In this document: piece by piece, positions 50,960 to 60,981 of the stretch
How positions within the stretch are numbered: the first letter of the stretch is position 1
How the letters are laid out: every line of letters begins with the position of its first letter
Source: Candidatus Celerinatantimonas neptuna
GTDB taxonomy: Bacteria > Pseudomonadota > Gammaproteobacteria > Enterobacterales > Celerinatantimonadaceae
Assembly (NCBI GenBank): GCA_911810475.1
Contig: OU461276.1
Location: forward strand, 831,001 to 895,000
Length of the DNA stretch: 64,000 nucleotides
Direction of reading: 5' to 3'
Notes under the pieces: model-generated
What the model was told of the DNA's origin: nothing
What the model saw: only the letters and a program-made list of their open reading frames with translations
The model's database searches: none
Position numbers and translations under genes: made by a program

Positions 50960-51580
50960 TTACTTAGAGTAAAGCTCGACGATCAGCTGTTCATTAATAT
51001 CTGCAGACAGATCTGAACGTTCTGGAATTCGTTTGAAAACGCTTTCCATTTTCTTCGCATCTGTTTCTACCCAGCTCGGTTTTTCACGCTGCTCAGCAAC
51101 TTCTAAAGCAGCAACAATACGAGCTTGTTTTTTAGCCTTCTCTCGAACGCTGATAACATCATCCGGTGAAACCTTGAAAGAAGGAATGTTGACAACTTTA
51201 CCGTTAACCATAATCGCTTTATGGCTAACTAACTGACGAGCTTCTGCTCGAGTTGCGCCAAAACCCATACGATAAACCACGTTATCTAAACGACTTTCAA
51301 GCAAAACCAGCAAGTTTTCACCAGTATTACCTTTAATACGCGCCGCTTCTTTATAGTAGTTCCGGAACTGTTTTTCCAGTACACCATAAATACGACGAAC
51401 TTTTTGCTTCTCACGAAGCTGTAAACCATAGTCAGAAAGACGTGGCTTACGGGCACCATGTTGGCCTGGTGCTGAATCAAGCTTACACTTAGTATCTACC
51501 GCACGGACACCGCTCTTAAGAAACAGATCAGTACCTTCACGACGGCTAAGTTTGAGCTTAGGCCCCAAATATCTTGCCAT
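50960..51580 (-). CDS. rpsD: 30S ribosomal protein S4
   Basis: 206 residues with [20 protein letters not shown] start and the S4 RNA-binding domain ([28 protein letters not shown]). Primary 16S-binding assembly protein and, in E. coli, translational repressor of the alpha operon; its target-like leader is visible upstream of rpsM. Confidence 0.98.
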   Translation of the reverse strand: MARYLGPKLKLSRREGTDLFLKSGVRAVDTKCKLDSAPGQHGARKPRLSDYGLQLREKQKVRRIYGVLEKQFRNYYKEAARIKGNTGENLLVLLESRLDNVVYRMGFGATRAEARQLVSHKAIMVNGKVVNIPSFKVSPDDVISVREKAKKQARIVAALEVAEQREKPSWVETDAKKMESVFKRIPERSDLSADINEQLIVELYSK

Positions 51581-51607
51581 TATTCTATCTCCTGTCTATC
51601 CCAAGAA

Positions 51608-51997
51608 TTACACACGACGTTTCTTAGGCGGACGACAACCGTTATGTGGAATCGGAGTCACATCAGTAATGTTAGTTACGCGGAAACCTGCCGCGTTTAA
51701 CGCACGAATTGATGACTCGCGACCTGGACCCGGGCCATTCACAAAAACTTCAACGTTTTTGAGACCATAGTCTTTTGCAGCTTCAGCTGCTCGTTCTGCT
51801 GCAACCTGAGCTGCAAACGGAGTAGACTTACGTGAACCACGGAAACCAGACCCACCGGCAGTAGCCCAAGACAGAGCATTACCTTGGCGGTCAGTAATAG
51901 TAATAATAGTGTTGTTGAAAGAGGCGTGAATATGAGCCATACCATCAGCAACTTGTTTTTTAACGCGTTTACGAGCGCGAGTCGGAGTTTTAGCCAT
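51608..51997 (-). CDS. rpsK: 30S ribosomal protein S11
   Basis: 129 residues. Contains [20 protein letters not shown] and the C-terminal [20 protein letters not shown]. Platform protein near the E site. 11 bases after rpsM in the alpha operon. Confidence 0.98.
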   Translation of the reverse strand: MAKTPTRARKRVKKQVADGMAHIHASFNNTIITITDRQGNALSWATAGGSGFRGSRKSTPFAAQVAAERAAEAAKDYGLKNVEVFVNGPGPGRESSIRALNAAGFRVTNITDVTPIPHNGCRPPKKRRV

Positions 51998-52008
51998 TTG
52001 TCCTCACC

Positions 52009-52365
52009 TTATTTCTTAATAGGTTTACGAGGCCCTTTACGGGTACGCGCATTAGTTTTAGTGCGCTGACCACGAACGGGCAAACTACGACGATGACGAA
52101 GACCACGGTTACAACCAAGATCCATCAAGCGCTTGATATTCATAGAAACTTCGCGGCGCAAGTCACCTTCTACAGTGAAATGACTAACTTGCTCACGCAG
52201 CTTCTCAATTTCAGATTCATCTAATTCTCTGATCTTCACGTCTTCAGCGATACCGGCAGCGGCACAAATCTGCTGTGCACGAGTCTTACCAATACCGTAA
52301 ATAGCAGTCAAAGCAATAACTGCATGTTTCTGATCAGGAATGTTAATGCCGGCTATACGGGCCAT
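52009..52365 (-). CDS. rpsM: 30S ribosomal protein S13
   Basis: 118 residues from ATG 52365 ([20 protein letters not shown]). An in-frame codon three triplets upstream is not used in the family, and TAGGAGTG precedes the ATG. The C-terminus [18 protein letters not shown] is standard. First gene of the alpha operon, where S4 acts. Confidence 0.98.
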   Translation of the reverse strand: MARIAGINIPDQKHAVIALTAIYGIGKTRAQQICAAAGIAEDVKIRELDESEIEKLREQVSHFTVEGDLRREVSMNIKRLMDLGCNRGLRHRRSLPVRGQRTKTNARTRKGPRKPIKK

Positions 52366-52440
52366 TAGGCACACTCCTATTATTTCGTAAAACGAAGGCC
52401 ATCTGTGAAAAGCCCGTAAGGATACTCAACAGATGACCAG
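52366..52440 (-). promoter_or_regulatory. Alpha-operon leader (S4-binding pseudoknot, Alpha_RBS type)
   Basis: The minus-strand sequence CATCTGTTGAGTATCC...ACGGGCTTTTC ACAGATG...AATAGGAGTG closely resembles the E. coli rpsM leader, sharing TGAGTATCC, ACGGGCTTTTC and the TAGGAGTG ribosome site. CATCTGT pairs with ACAGATG (52399-52437) as the first stem of the pseudoknot. S4 binding there would trap the initiation complex and repress the operon. Confidence 0.8.
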
Positions 52441-52473
52441 TTTGCAAATAAAATGTCTTGAAATCTGCTTTAA

Positions 52474-52587
52474 TTAGCCTTGACGCTGTTTATGCTTAGG
52501 CTCGCTGCAAATTACCCGAATAACGCCGTTGCGTTTGATAATTTTGCAGTTACGACAGATTTTCTTAACGGAAGCACGAACTTTCAT
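52474..52587 (-). CDS. rpmJ: 50S ribosomal protein L36
   Basis: 37 residues, too short for many gene finders: [14 protein letters not shown], then [20 protein letters not shown]. The zinc ligands Cys-x2-Cys, Cys and His are present, so it is the zinc-binding form. One residue shorter than E. coli L36. Last gene of the spc operon, 43 bases after secY. Confidence 0.96.
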   Translation of the reverse strand: MKVRASVKKICRNCKIIKRNGVIRVICSEPKHKQRQG

Positions 52588-52630
52588 TGCTATCTCCGTA
52601 AAAGTTTAACTAACTGAAAGAGTTCTGGAA

Positions 52631-53956
52631 CTAACGCCCATAATTTTTCAAATTAGCTTTTTTCAGAACAGAATCATATTGATGACTCATCAAATGAGTC
52701 TGTACCTGAGCCATAAAATCCATGATTACAACAACAATAATGAGTAATGAAGTACCACCGAAATAGAACTGCACATTCAGAGTTTGCATCATGAATTGTG
52801 GAATTAAACAAATAAACGTGATGTACAAGGCACCAGCCAATGTCAATCGAGTCATCACTTTATCAATGTAACGCGAGGTCTGTTCACCGGGCCTAATACC
52901 AGGAATAAACGCACCACTCTTTTTCAGATTGTCAGCCGTTTCACGCGGATTAAACACCAACGCGGTATAGAAGAAACTGAAAAAGATAATCGCAGCCGCG
53001 TATAATATCACATAAAGTGGCTGACCGGGTTGCAATGTTAAAGAAATATCGGACAAAAAGCCAAGGCCTTTATGTTGACCGAACCATTGCGCTAAAGTTC
53101 CCGGAAATAAAATAACACTTGATGCAAAGATCGCAGGAATCACCCCTGACATATTAACTTTCAATGGCAGATGACTACTTTGAGCGGCATATACACGCCT
53201 ACCTTGCTGTCGTTTGGCATAGTTAACAACTATACGCCGTTGACCACGTTCCATAAATACGACAAAGAAAGTAACCGCAAATACAATTACAACAATAAGC
53301 AACAACAGCAAAACATTTATTTCACCCTGTCGAGCCTGCTCAATCGTCCGTCCTATTGCTGGCGGTAAGCCTGCAACAATACCGGCAAAGATCAGTATCG
53401 AAATCCCATTACCTATACCACGTTCAGTAATTTGTTCACCTAACCACATTAAGAACATCGTTCCTGTGACAAGGCTAATAACCGCCGTAGCGTAAAAGGC
53501 AATACTCGGATCAGCAACAAGTCCTGGAACCATTCGAGGCAAGCCAGTAGCAATACCAACAGACTGGAAAAGTCCGAGAACTAAAGTACCATAGCGAGTA
53601 TATTGAGTGATTTTCCGTCGCCCGGCTTCACCTTCTTTTTTCAGTTCAGCCAGAGGCGGATGGACCACAGTCAATAATTGCACAATAATTGATGCCGAGA
53701 TATACGGCATAATCCCTAATGCAAAAATTGAAGCCCGTGCAAGAGCACCACCAGAGAACATGTTAAACATTTCAATGATGGTCCCTTTTTGCTGTTGGAA
53801 TAACTCAGCTAATACATTGGCATTGATCCCAGGAATCGGAATAAATGAGCCAGCTCTGAACACAATCATTGCGCCCAGTACAAATAACAAACGCTTTTTC
53901 AGCTCACTTAACCCACCTTGTCCACCGGGTGATGGTAATCCTGGTTTCTTAGCCAT
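52631..53956 (-). CDS. secY: Protein translocase subunit SecY
   Basis: 441 residues with ten transmembrane helices. The plug helix region is [18 protein letters not shown], and the cytoplasmic loop signature [12 protein letters not shown] contacts SecA and ribosomes. The central pore of SecYEG. It starts 7 bases after rplO, its usual position in the spc operon. Confidence 0.98.
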   Translation of the reverse strand: MAKKPGLPSPGGQGGLSELKKRLLFVLGAMIVFRAGSFIPIPGINANVLAELFQQQKGTIIEMFNMFSGGALARASIFALGIMPYISASIIVQLLTVVHPPLAELKKEGEAGRRKITQYTRYGTLVLGLFQSVGIATGLPRMVPGLVADPSIAFYATAVISLVTGTMFLMWLGEQITERGIGNGISILIFAGIVAGLPPAIGRTIEQARQGEINVLLLLLIVVIVFAVTFFVVFMERGQRRIVVNYAKRQQGRRVYAAQSSHLPLKVNMSGVIPAIFASSVILFPGTLAQWFGQHKGLGFLSDISLTLQPGQPLYVILYAAAIIFFSFFYTALVFNPRETADNLKKSGAFIPGIRPGEQTSRYIDKVMTRLTLAGALYITFICLIPQFMMQTLNVQFYFGGTSLLIIVVVIMDFMAQVQTHLMSHQYDSVLKKANLKNYGR

Positions 53957-53963
53957 TTACGTA

Positions 53964-54398
53964 CTATTCCTCGATTTTACCGCCAGCTGCTTCAATCGCA
54001 GCACGAGCGCCTTTGGTTACACCTACACCCTGGACTGTTACTGCTTTTGTTACATCACCAGAAAGAACGACTTTAGCCGTTTTTGCAGTGCGAGCAATAA
54101 CACCAGCTTGTTTCAGGGTTTCCAAATTTACCACGCCTTCGGCAACTTTTGCCAGCTCTGATGTACGAACTTCAGCAGAAGTCAATGATTTACGTGAAGT
54201 AAAACCGAATTTTGGCAAACGCTGCTTAAGTGGCATCTGACCGCCTTCAAACCCAGCACGAACACTGCCGCCCGAACGCGATTTTTGTCCTTTATGGCCT
54301 CGACCACCGGTTTTACCCAGCCCTGAGCCAATACCACGACCTACACGTTTGGCAGATGGTTTAGAACCAGCTGCTGGTGAAAGAGTATTTAAACGCAT
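53964..54398 (-). CDS. rplO: 50S ribosomal protein L15
   Basis: 144 residues from ATG 54398 ([20 protein letters not shown]). An upstream in-frame codon would overlap rpmD and is not family-like. Contains the Gly-rich [20 protein letters not shown]. Directly follows the rpmD stop. Confidence 0.97.
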   Translation of the reverse strand: MRLNTLSPAAGSKPSAKRVGRGIGSGLGKTGGRGHKGQKSRSGGSVRAGFEGGQMPLKQRLPKFGFTSRKSLTSAEVRTSELAKVAEGVVNLETLKQAGVIARTAKTAKVVLSGDVTKAVTVQGVGVTKGARAAIEAAGGKIEE

Positions 54399-54399
54399 C

Positions 54400-54579
54400 T
54401 TATTCACCTTCTACCTTAACCATGTAGTAAACTTTATTGATCATTCCACGAATCGATGGAGTATCTTCCAATTCGACAGTATGACCAATGCGACGCAGAC
54501 CTAAACCTGTCAAAGTTGCCTTGTGTTTAGGCAAACGACCGATTGAGCTCTTAGTTTGTATAACTTTAATTTTCGCCAT
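54400..54579 (-). CDS. rpmD: 50S ribosomal protein L30
   Basis: 59 residues from ATG 54579 ([20 protein letters not shown]), with [20 protein letters not shown]. Standard length. Between rpsE (6-base gap) and rplO. Confidence 0.97.
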   Translation of the reverse strand: MAKIKVIQTKSSIGRLPKHKATLTGLGLRRIGHTVELEDTPSIRGMINKVYYMVKVEGE

Positions 54580-54585
54580 GCCCAA

Positions 54586-55086
54586 TTACCCCAGAATTTC
54601 TTCTACTCTCAGGCCACGTTTCGCAGCGACATCTTCAGGAGCATGCATATGCTCTAAAGCGTCAATTGTTGCGCGGACGATATTAATCGGGTTGGTTGAA
54701 CCGTATGCTTTAGACAGAACGTTCTGTACACCGGCAACCTCCAGAACAGCACGCATAGCACCACCGGCAATAATACCAGTACCGTCTGATGCAGGCTGCA
54801 TATATACCCGAGAACCAGAGTGACGCCCTTTAATTGGGTGCTGCAGCGTAGTACCATTCAATTTAATAGTACGTAAGTTGCGGCGAGCTTTTTCCATTGC
54901 TTTTTGAATAGCAGCTGGAACTTCTTTTGCTTTACCGTAACCAAACCCGACACGGCCATTACCATCACCTACTACAGTCAATGCAGTAAAGCTGAAGATA
55001 CGACCACCTTTAACTACCTTAGAAACGCGGTTAACTGCAATAAGCTTTTCATTCAGATCACCGGTTTGTGTTTCAAATTTAGCCAT
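54586..55086 (-). CDS. rpsE: 30S ribosomal protein S5
   Basis: 166 residues. The N-terminal double-stranded-RNA-binding-like domain has [20 protein letters not shown], and the C-terminal domain [20 protein letters not shown]. The spectinomycin loop residues (VVKGG) are wild type. Spc operon. Confidence 0.98.
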   Translation of the reverse strand: MAKFETQTGDLNEKLIAVNRVSKVVKGGRIFSFTALTVVGDGNGRVGFGYGKAKEVPAAIQKAMEKARRNLRTIKLNGTTLQHPIKGRHSGSRVYMQPASDGTGIIAGGAMRAVLEVAGVQNVLSKAYGSTNPINIVRATIDALEHMHAPEDVAAKRGLRVEEILG

Positions 55087-55096
55087 GACTCACCCC

Positions 55097-55447
55097 TTAG
55101 AACTGAAGGCCAGCTTCACGCGCAGCATCTGCTAAAGCAGCGACACGACCATGATACTGGAAACCAGAGCGATCAAAAGAAACGTTAGTAATGCCTTTTT
55201 CAGCAGCTCGTTCAGCAATCGCTTTACCGACAACTTTAGCTGCATCAACATTACCTGTGTTTTTTACATGTTCACGAACAGCTTTATCAACAGTTGAGGC
55301 TGCTGCAATGACGTTAGCGTTCGGTGCAATTACCTGCGCATAAATATGGCGCGGAGTACGGTGAATCACCAGGCGAGTTGCACCCAACTCTTGCATAGCT
55401 TTGCGTGCGCGTTTAGCACGACGCAGACGAGCACTTTTCTTATCCAT
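55097..55447 (-). CDS. rplR: 50S ribosomal protein L18
   Basis: 116 residues with basic N-terminus [18 protein letters not shown] and [20 protein letters not shown] near the end. Binds 5S rRNA with L5 and L25. Spc operon. Confidence 0.97.
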   Translation of the reverse strand: MDKKSARLRRAKRARKAMQELGATRLVIHRTPRHIYAQVIAPNANVIAAASTVDKAVREHVKNTGNVDAAKVVGKAIAERAAEKGITNVSFDRSGFQYHGRVAALADAAREAGLQF

Positions 55448-55456
55448 AGTGTTACC

Positions 55457-55984
55457 TTACTTCTTCTTAGCCTCTTTGCGGCGTACCTGTTCGTCAGCAT
55501 AACGAACACCTTTACCTTTGTAAGGTTCAGGACGACGGTACTCACGAATATCCGCAGCAACCTGACCTACAACCTGCTTATCAACACCTTTGATAACCAA
55601 ATCAGTCTGTGATGGAGCTTCTGCAATAATGCCTTCAGGCAGCTCATAGACAACTGGGTGTGAAAAACCCAGTGTCAGGTTAATTTTACTGCCCTGAACC
55701 TGGGCACGATAACCAACACCGATCAGTTGCAAACGTTTTTCAAAGCCTTCGGTAACACCGATAACCATGTTGTTAGCTAATGCACGAGCAGTACCGGCTT
55801 GGGCAGTCGAAGCACCTTCAACAACAGAAAATTTTAGCGCATTATCTTCTTGCGCAATTACAACAGCGTTGTTCAAAGTGCGAGAGACTGAACCCTTTAC
55901 ACCCTTGATTGTCAGTTCCTGGCCATTAACAGCTACTTCTACACCAGCAGGGATGGCTACAGGAGCTTTAGCGACACGAGACAT
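55457..55984 (-). CDS. rplF: 50S ribosomal protein L6
   Basis: 175 residues, two tandem L6 folds. [17 protein letters not shown] start, and the C-terminal signature [16 protein letters not shown]. Spc operon. Confidence 0.98.
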   Translation of the reverse strand: MSRVAKAPVAIPAGVEVAVNGQELTIKGVKGSVSRTLNNAVVIAQEDNALKFSVVEGASTAQAGTARALANNMVIGVTEGFEKRLQLIGVGYRAQVQGSKINLTLGFSHPVVYELPEGIIAEAPSQTDLVIKGVDKQVVGQVAADIREYRRPEPYKGKGVRYADEQVRRKEAKKK

Positions 55985-55996
55985 AAAAACCTCCGA

Positions 55997-56389
55997 TTAA
56001 GCTACGTAGCAGACGATTTCACCGCCCATGCCCGCTCTACGAGCTGCACGGTCAGTCATGACGCCTTTTGATGTAGAAACAACTGCAATACCCAAACCAC
56101 CTAATACTTTAGGCAGATCACCTGCACCTTTATAAATGCGAAGACCTGGGCGACTTACACGCTGAATGGTTTCAATAACTTTTTTGCCCTCAAAATATTT
56201 GAGGGTGACTTCTAGTTCCGTTTTCACGTCACCAGAAACAGCATAGTCAGTGATATAACCTTCATCTTTTAAAACCTTGGCAATAGCCACTTTCAGTTTA
56301 GAAGAAGGCATCTTGACAGATACTTTATTGGCCGCTTGACCGTTGCGGATGCGGGTTAGCATATCCGCAATAGGATCTTGCATGCTCAT
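55997..56389 (-). CDS. rpsH: 30S ribosomal protein S8
   Basis: 130 residues: [20 protein letters not shown] start and [20 protein letters not shown] near the C-terminus. In E. coli S8 represses the spc operon by binding near the start of rplE mRNA. The genes are in the same order here, so the same feedback is plausible. Confidence 0.98.
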   Translation of the reverse strand: MSMQDPIADMLTRIRNGQAANKVSVKMPSSKLKVAIAKVLKDEGYITDYAVSGDVKTELEVTLKYFEGKKVIETIQRVSRPGLRIYKGAGDLPKVLGGLGIAVVSTSKGVMTDRAARRAGMGGEIVCYVA

Positions 56390-56415
56390 AATTGCTTACT
56401 CCGTGAATAATTGGC

Positions 56416-56721
56416 TTACCAGCTGGCTTTTCTAAGACCAGGTACTTCACCACGCATTGCTGCTTCACGCAGCTTGATCCGGCTTAAACCGAATTTGCGC
56501 AGATAACCATGTGGACGACCTGTAATATTACAGCGGTTACGCTGACGACTACGGGATGAGTCACGTGGTAGTGCCTGAAGTTTCAATACTGCATCCCAAC
56601 GTTCTTCATCTGAAGAATGAACGCTAGAAATCACTTTTTTAAGCGCCGCACGTTTTTCAACATATCTTGCGGCCAGCTTGGCACGCTTTACTTCACGTGC
56701 TTTCATTGATTGTTTTGCCAT
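56416..56721 (-). CDS. rpsN: 30S ribosomal protein S14
   Basis: 101 residues, the longer zinc-free form (no CxxC). Contains [14 protein letters not shown] and [20 protein letters not shown]. Spc operon, 14 bases after rplE. Confidence 0.97.
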   Translation of the reverse strand: MAKQSMKAREVKRAKLAARYVEKRAALKKVISSVHSSDEERWDAVLKLQALPRDSSRSRQRNRCNITGRPHGYLRKFGLSRIKLREAAMRGEVPGLRKASW

Positions 56722-56735
56722 AACCCTTACCCTTA

Positions 56736-57275
56736 TTATTTACGGAATGGGAAGTTAAAGGCAGCCAGCAGAGCACGGCCTTCTTCATCGGTATTCGCAC
56801 TGGTTGTGATAGTTACATCCAAACCACGAATTTTGTCGACTTTATCATAATCGATTTCCGGGAAGATGATTTGCTCACGCACACCCATACTGTAGTTACC
56901 ACGGCCATCAAATGATTTTGCACTGACGCCACGGAAGTCACGAATACGAGGCATTGCGATCGAAATCAAGCGCTCAAGGAACTCCCACATCCGCTCACCA
57001 CGGAGGGTTACTTTACAACCAATCGGGTAGCCTTCACGGATTTTAAAGCCCGCAACGGATTTACGAGCCTTGGTGACAAGCGGTTTTTGACCAGAAATCG
57101 CAGCGAGATCTGCAACAGCATTCTCAAGCAACTTCTTATCATTTAACGCTTCACCTACACCCATATTCAGGGTGATTTTCTCGATCCGAGGGACTTGCAT
57201 GATGGATTTGTAGCCGTACTCCTCACGAAGTTCAGGCACTACAGACTCCTTATACAAATCATGCAGTTTCGCCAT
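56736..57275 (-). CDS. rplE: 50S ribosomal protein L5
   Basis: 179 residues: [16 protein letters not shown] start, [13 protein letters not shown], and [23 protein letters not shown] C-terminus. Binds 5S rRNA. Its 5' mRNA region is the S8 repressor target in E. coli. Confidence 0.98.
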   Translation of the reverse strand: MAKLHDLYKESVVPELREEYGYKSIMQVPRIEKITLNMGVGEALNDKKLLENAVADLAAISGQKPLVTKARKSVAGFKIREGYPIGCKVTLRGERMWEFLERLISIAMPRIRDFRGVSAKSFDGRGNYSMGVREQIIFPEIDYDKVDKIRGLDVTITTSANTDEEGRALLAAFNFPFRK

Positions 57276-57288
57276 CGTCTTACTCCAA

Positions 57289-57606
57289 TTACTTAACTAG
57301 TTCACCAGAAGATTTGAAGAAACGGACTTTTTTCCCGTCTTCAAATCGGAAACCAACGCGATCTGCTTTGCCAGTGGCAGCGTTATAGATCGCAACATTT
57401 GATACATCGATAGCTGCTTCCTGCTCAACAATACCGCCCGCCACACTCAACTGAGGGTTTGGCTTCTGATGTTTCTTGACCAGATTGACACCTTCGACAA
57501 AAACTTTGCCAGCAGAATTCAGGACTTTAGTGACTTTGCCACGCTTACCTTTATCTTTACCAGCTAATACAATTATTTCATCATCATGACGAATTTTATT
57601 TGCCAT
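57289..57606 (-). CDS. rplX: 50S ribosomal protein L24
   Basis: 105 residues with the KOW motif in [20 protein letters not shown] and [20 protein letters not shown]. Assembly-initiating 23S-binding protein. Second gene of the spc operon. Confidence 0.97.
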   Translation of the reverse strand: MANKIRHDDEIIVLAGKDKGKRGKVTKVLNSAGKVFVEGVNLVKKHQKPNPQLSVAGGIVEQEAAIDVSNVAIYNAATGKADRVGFRFEDGKKVRFFKSSGELVK

Positions 57607-57619
57607 CTCTTGTTACTCC

Positions 57620-57988
57620 TTACAATACTTCAGGCGCCAGAGACACGATTTTCATAAACTGTTCTGTACGCAGTTCACGTGTCACAGGGCCAAAGATACG
57701 AGTACCAATAGGCTGGTTGTTATTGTTCAGTACAACCGCAGCATTACGATCAAACCGAATCAATGAACCGTCTTGACGACGAACGCCTTTACGAGTCCGC
57801 ACGACCACTGCCTTAAGAACGTCACCTTTTTTAACTTTACCGCGAGGAATTGCTTCCTTTACAGCAACTTTAATGATGTCGCCAACATTAGCATAACGTC
57901 GGTGCGAACCACCCAGGACCTTAATACACTGTACGCTACGTGCGCCGGAGTTATCGGCCACGTCGAGCATAGATTGCATTTGGATCAT
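57620..57988 (-). CDS. rplN: 50S ribosomal protein L14
   Basis: 122 residues: [20 protein letters not shown] start and [13 protein letters not shown] near the end. First gene of the spc operon. Upstream, where rpsQ and the rest of the S10 operon normally lie, there is instead a promoter followed by unrelated debris. Confidence 0.98.
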   Translation of the reverse strand: MIQMQSMLDVADNSGARSVQCIKVLGGSHRRYANVGDIIKVAVKEAIPRGKVKKGDVLKAVVVRTRKGVRRQDGSLIRFDRNAAVVLNNNNQPIGTRIFGPVTRELRTEQFMKIVSLAPEVL

Positions 57989-58070
57989 TTCAGTGCTCCG
58001 CTTAATTTTTACAAGAGGTTAACCCTCTGTAATATAACTACTGACCTAAAAAGGTCTATGGCTGCCTAAT

Positions 58071-58092
58071 TAAAGGGCGCGAAATTATACCA
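58071..58092 (-). promoter_or_regulatory. spc operon promoter (extended -10, GC-rich discriminator)
   Basis: On the minus strand TGGTATAAT (TATAAT at 58089-58084) is an extended -10 element followed by TTCGCGCCC. A GC-rich discriminator of this kind is typical of stringently controlled ribosomal promoters. No strong -35 hexamer is visible at 17 bases, as allowed for extended -10 promoters. Transcription would start about 75-85 bases upstream of rplN. Confidence 0.65.
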
Positions 58093-58184
58093 TCCAATAT
58101 TAGTAATTGGTACCCCAATTTTGAAATACATAACCATTTCATACTGAGACAAAATTAAAACAGAAAAGTCGAGATACAGATATT

Positions 58185-58813
58185 TTACTCGCCCTTCGTG
58201 TCATCCAGCCAAGGGGTCCCAGACATTTTTGGAAAACCTTCTAAATATGTAATTTTCGCACCAGTTTTTTAATGAATAGAACGTACAACATCTAAAAAAG
58301 TTTTTTCTGTCCATTACTCTGGTGTCCCGACAATAGCATGAGCAATCGACCGAGAAATTTGCATTATTCCGCCAGATTGCTCTGTAAATTGCGAATATTC
58401 ATCGAGATGGTATCCTTTTTGGTATTGCCAAAGACAAGCAGTTAATTGTAATTTAGAGTCATTTGATATATTTCTAACGGCATGGGCAATCCATATAGCA
58501 CCATTACACGTAGCACGCTTGAATCCAAGAGAGTTGCCAGCTAAAGCAGCAAGTGCATTAATTTCAGTCCAGCTAACGGGTTAACTAGTTTAAATCTACC
58601 AGGCTTTTCTGGAGGAGCAGTAAAGTTCGGGATAGGTCTTACTTCTTGTGCATCTTCGACATTACGTCCAAGGCCATCACACGCAGCGCTCTCAACTACC
58701 ATTCTACCGACATTTGTCTTAATATCGAAAATCCGATAATACTCAATTGATTTCGTCTTTCTAGATAGCAAGTTATTAGTCATACTGCAGCTAGAAAGTC
58801 CACATGCGCGCAC
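58185..58813 (-). pseudogene. Unrecognised lipoprotein-like gene, decayed
   Basis: A coherent protein can be rebuilt: a hydrophobic start ending LALIVRACGLSSC (lipobox-like), then RIFDIKTNVGRMVVESAACD and VRPIPNFTAPPEKPG. After a frameshift near 58575 come NALAALAGNSLGFKRATCNG, IWIAHAVRNISND, CLWQYQKGYHLDEYSQFTEQ and SGTPWLDDTKGE at the stop. Two in-frame TAA codons also interrupt the second part (after AIVGTPE and after VVRSIH), each explicable as CAA to TAA. An intact start is not clear; GTG 58813 is only the nearest candidate. I do not recognise the family. Confidence 0.55.
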
Positions 58814-58860
58814 TATCAGAGCTAGAATTTTAATGAAATTAATATTCGCTTTCCGTTTCC

Positions 58861-59184
58861 TACATGCCCTGATGCCATATAGTTCTAGAGCTAAAAGAGA
58901 GAAAGAATCAACATAGTCAAAATTTAACCAATTAATCAGTATATAAATACCATAAATAAAAAGAAGAACATAATGGTATTTGATTAAGTAATCTCAGATC
59001 GGCATAAGTTCCCTTTTTTCGAGTCGGGTGATTTTAATGATTATTTCCTTAATCTGAAGTGTATAAGCGATAAGTCCAGCAAACAGGTTCACCATAAAGA
59101 ATTTCCTATTGTTCACTGACCATTTGTGGAACAGTTTTTTTGTCATCGATATATCCCGCACCGAAATAATACTAATCCCACTAA
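58861..59184. other. AT-rich debris between lipoprotein remnant and IS630 remnant
   Basis: About 320 bases. A 70-codon minus-strand frame (58994-59206) overlaps the IS630 end in another frame and has no family-like features. I see nothing I can support as a gene. Confidence 0.4.
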
Positions 59185-59754
59185 TTAATTGGTCAGTTTT
59201 AGCCATTTCTTGAAGCAGAACGACATGATCCGATGAGCATTTTTCCTAAAGGGTTCCATGCCCGCTCGACGGAATGAAAGATGTCGTCGTCGTTTTCAAA
59301 ACTTCGATTGGCCAATCTATGCTGACGTAACCAACTCCAGACTTGTTCGATTGGATTTAATTCCGGTGAATAAGATGGAATAAGGATGATCTTGATGTTG
59401 GGAAATGGCTTCTCTAAATACGTTTGATGCAAACACGCTTGATCCATGAGCTCAACCAGTGGGGTTGCATTAGAAATCAGCCAGAGAAGCTCGGTCATGG
59501 CATCTATGTCCCTCATTGGATGAGTCAGTGCTTCGGTTTTGCCTGTATTGATATACAGCGAACCAAATAGATAGGCTGATTCAAACAGCTTCTGTTGAAT
59601 AACGCGTAAACATGTGCCTCTTTAAGCCCACACTCGTGCGGTGGGATTGCGTTGTCCAAATCTGGCTTCATCCTGATACCAAAGAAGGATATCATCCAGG
59701 TCTCATAGGCAGGAATCTAAGGATCGTTTCGATTTGGATTTTTTCAAACACGTT
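59185..59754 (-). mobile_element. IS630-family transposase remnant, truncated by IS3 copy 2
   Basis: Minus-strand fragments match the C-terminal half of an IS630 DDE transposase: DDILLWYQDEARFGQ (first acid region), PSYSPELNPIEQVWSWLRQH (last-acid signature) and LANRSF. The pieces lie in two frames and contain in-frame stops. The end appears to be FKKWLKLTN at 59185-59187. The N-terminal half is missing because the IS3 copy begins at 59755, and no continuation is recognisable beyond that copy. Confidence 0.82.
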
Positions 59755-60968
59755 GGGTTCTACCCCAATTTAGCGGATACATCTAAAAAGAGGCATACGA
59801 TGTCTAAAAGGCGTGTTCATGACTAAACGAAGAAAGTATACCCCAGAATTTAAACGTGAAACCGTTGTACTCACTCAACAACCGGGAGTGAGCTGTCTTC
59901 AGATAGCACTGGATATTGGTATCAATCCCAATTTATTGATTAGAAACGAGAAGCTGAACAAGGCACAGATAAAACATTTAAAGGCAGCGGCTCTCCCCGG
60001 GATGAAGACATTGCACGACTCAAACGGGAACTTGCCAAAGTGAAAAGGAACGGGATTTTTTGCGAGAAGCAGCAACGTTCTTTGCCAGGGAATTATCCTA
60101 AGGTACCAGGCCATTCAGCGTTGTCGCGAAAGCTTTTCTGTTCGACTTATGTGTCTCTGCCTGAACGTGTTACCTAGTAGTTATTACGTTTGGGTCAATC
60201 GAACACCAAGTCCCCGTGCACTTTAACGTCTATTGACTAAAAGTATCAGTCGGTACCATGAGGATAGTGGTGGTATTCTTGGTGCACCGCACATCCTTGA
60301 AGCCCCTCAGGATGAAGGAATTCAAGTGCGTTTGAATCGGGTTGCCAGACTCGTGCCAGCTAATGGGCTTTATGGCTGGCCACGTAAGAAAGGTCGGGGC
60401 TCAAAACGTAAATCTGTACGTCCTGAGGGGTAAAAAATCACCTCGAGCGGGATTTTACGGCTCTGGAGCCAGAAACCAAATGGGTAACAGACATCACTGA
60501 AATAGTGACCCAAGAAGGGAAGTTTTACCTGAGTGTTGTTCTGGACCTGTATAGTAAGCTTGTGATTGGCTGGTCGATGCATCATCGCCAAGACCGTTAT
60601 ATGGTGATGCGAGCAGTAGAAATGGCCGTTTGGCAACGACAAGAAAAGCATAAGGTGATCCTGCACTCTGATCTCGGTACACAATTTACCAGTGGAGATC
60701 ACCAGCGCCTGCTGAAACATAATCAACTGGTCAGTAGTATGAGTGCCGTAGGTCATTGTGGAGACAATGCAGCCTGTGAAGGATTTTTCGGTGTACTCAA
60801 ACGTGAACGGGTCAATTATCGCCACTACCGGACACGAGATGAAGCAAGAGCCGATATTTTTGATGATATTGAACGATTCCACAATCCGAGAATGCGACGT
60901 AGACTAGCAAATGAAGGCCGTCAGTTTACATTTTTACAAAACCGTCCATGGAAACGGGGGAGAATCCC
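59755..60968 (+). mobile_element. IS3-family insertion sequence, defective, copy 2
   Basis: Same element and orientation as the copy at 48105, about 98 to 99 percent identical by my count. The left end GGGTTCTACCCC is intact; the right end has decayed to GGGGGAGAATCCC. It carries the same orfA frameshifts and the same orfB stop as copy 1. It additionally has one A fewer in the run at 60430 (a further frameshift) and HSDLGTQF instead of HSDRGTQF in the catalytic region. Confidence 0.88.
59813..60130 (+). pseudogene. IS3-family OrfA, frameshifted (copy 2)
   Basis: Identical to copy 1 over its first 76 codons, with the same internal frame changes that break the leucine-zipper region. Confidence 0.8.
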
Positions 60969-60981
60969 AGATGAGGCTTAA
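60105..60981 (+). pseudogene. IS3-family OrfB transposase, interrupted (copy 2)
   Basis: Shares the TAA codons of copy 1. The one-base deletion after the second stop puts the DDE core (from [12 protein letters not shown]) in another frame. The core reads through the IS end to a stop at 60981. An Arg-to-Leu change in HSDLGTQF affects a conserved residue. Confidence 0.8.

Noticed and set aside
58994..59206. 70-codon minus-strand frame beside the IS630 remnant
   Set aside because: It overlaps the IS630 end in another frame and has no family features.
48105..60968. Calling the IS-flanked block an active composite transposon
   Set aside because: Both transposases are broken, copy 2's right end is decayed, no outer target-site duplication is visible, and the cargo is essential. 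Recombination between copies is a better reading.
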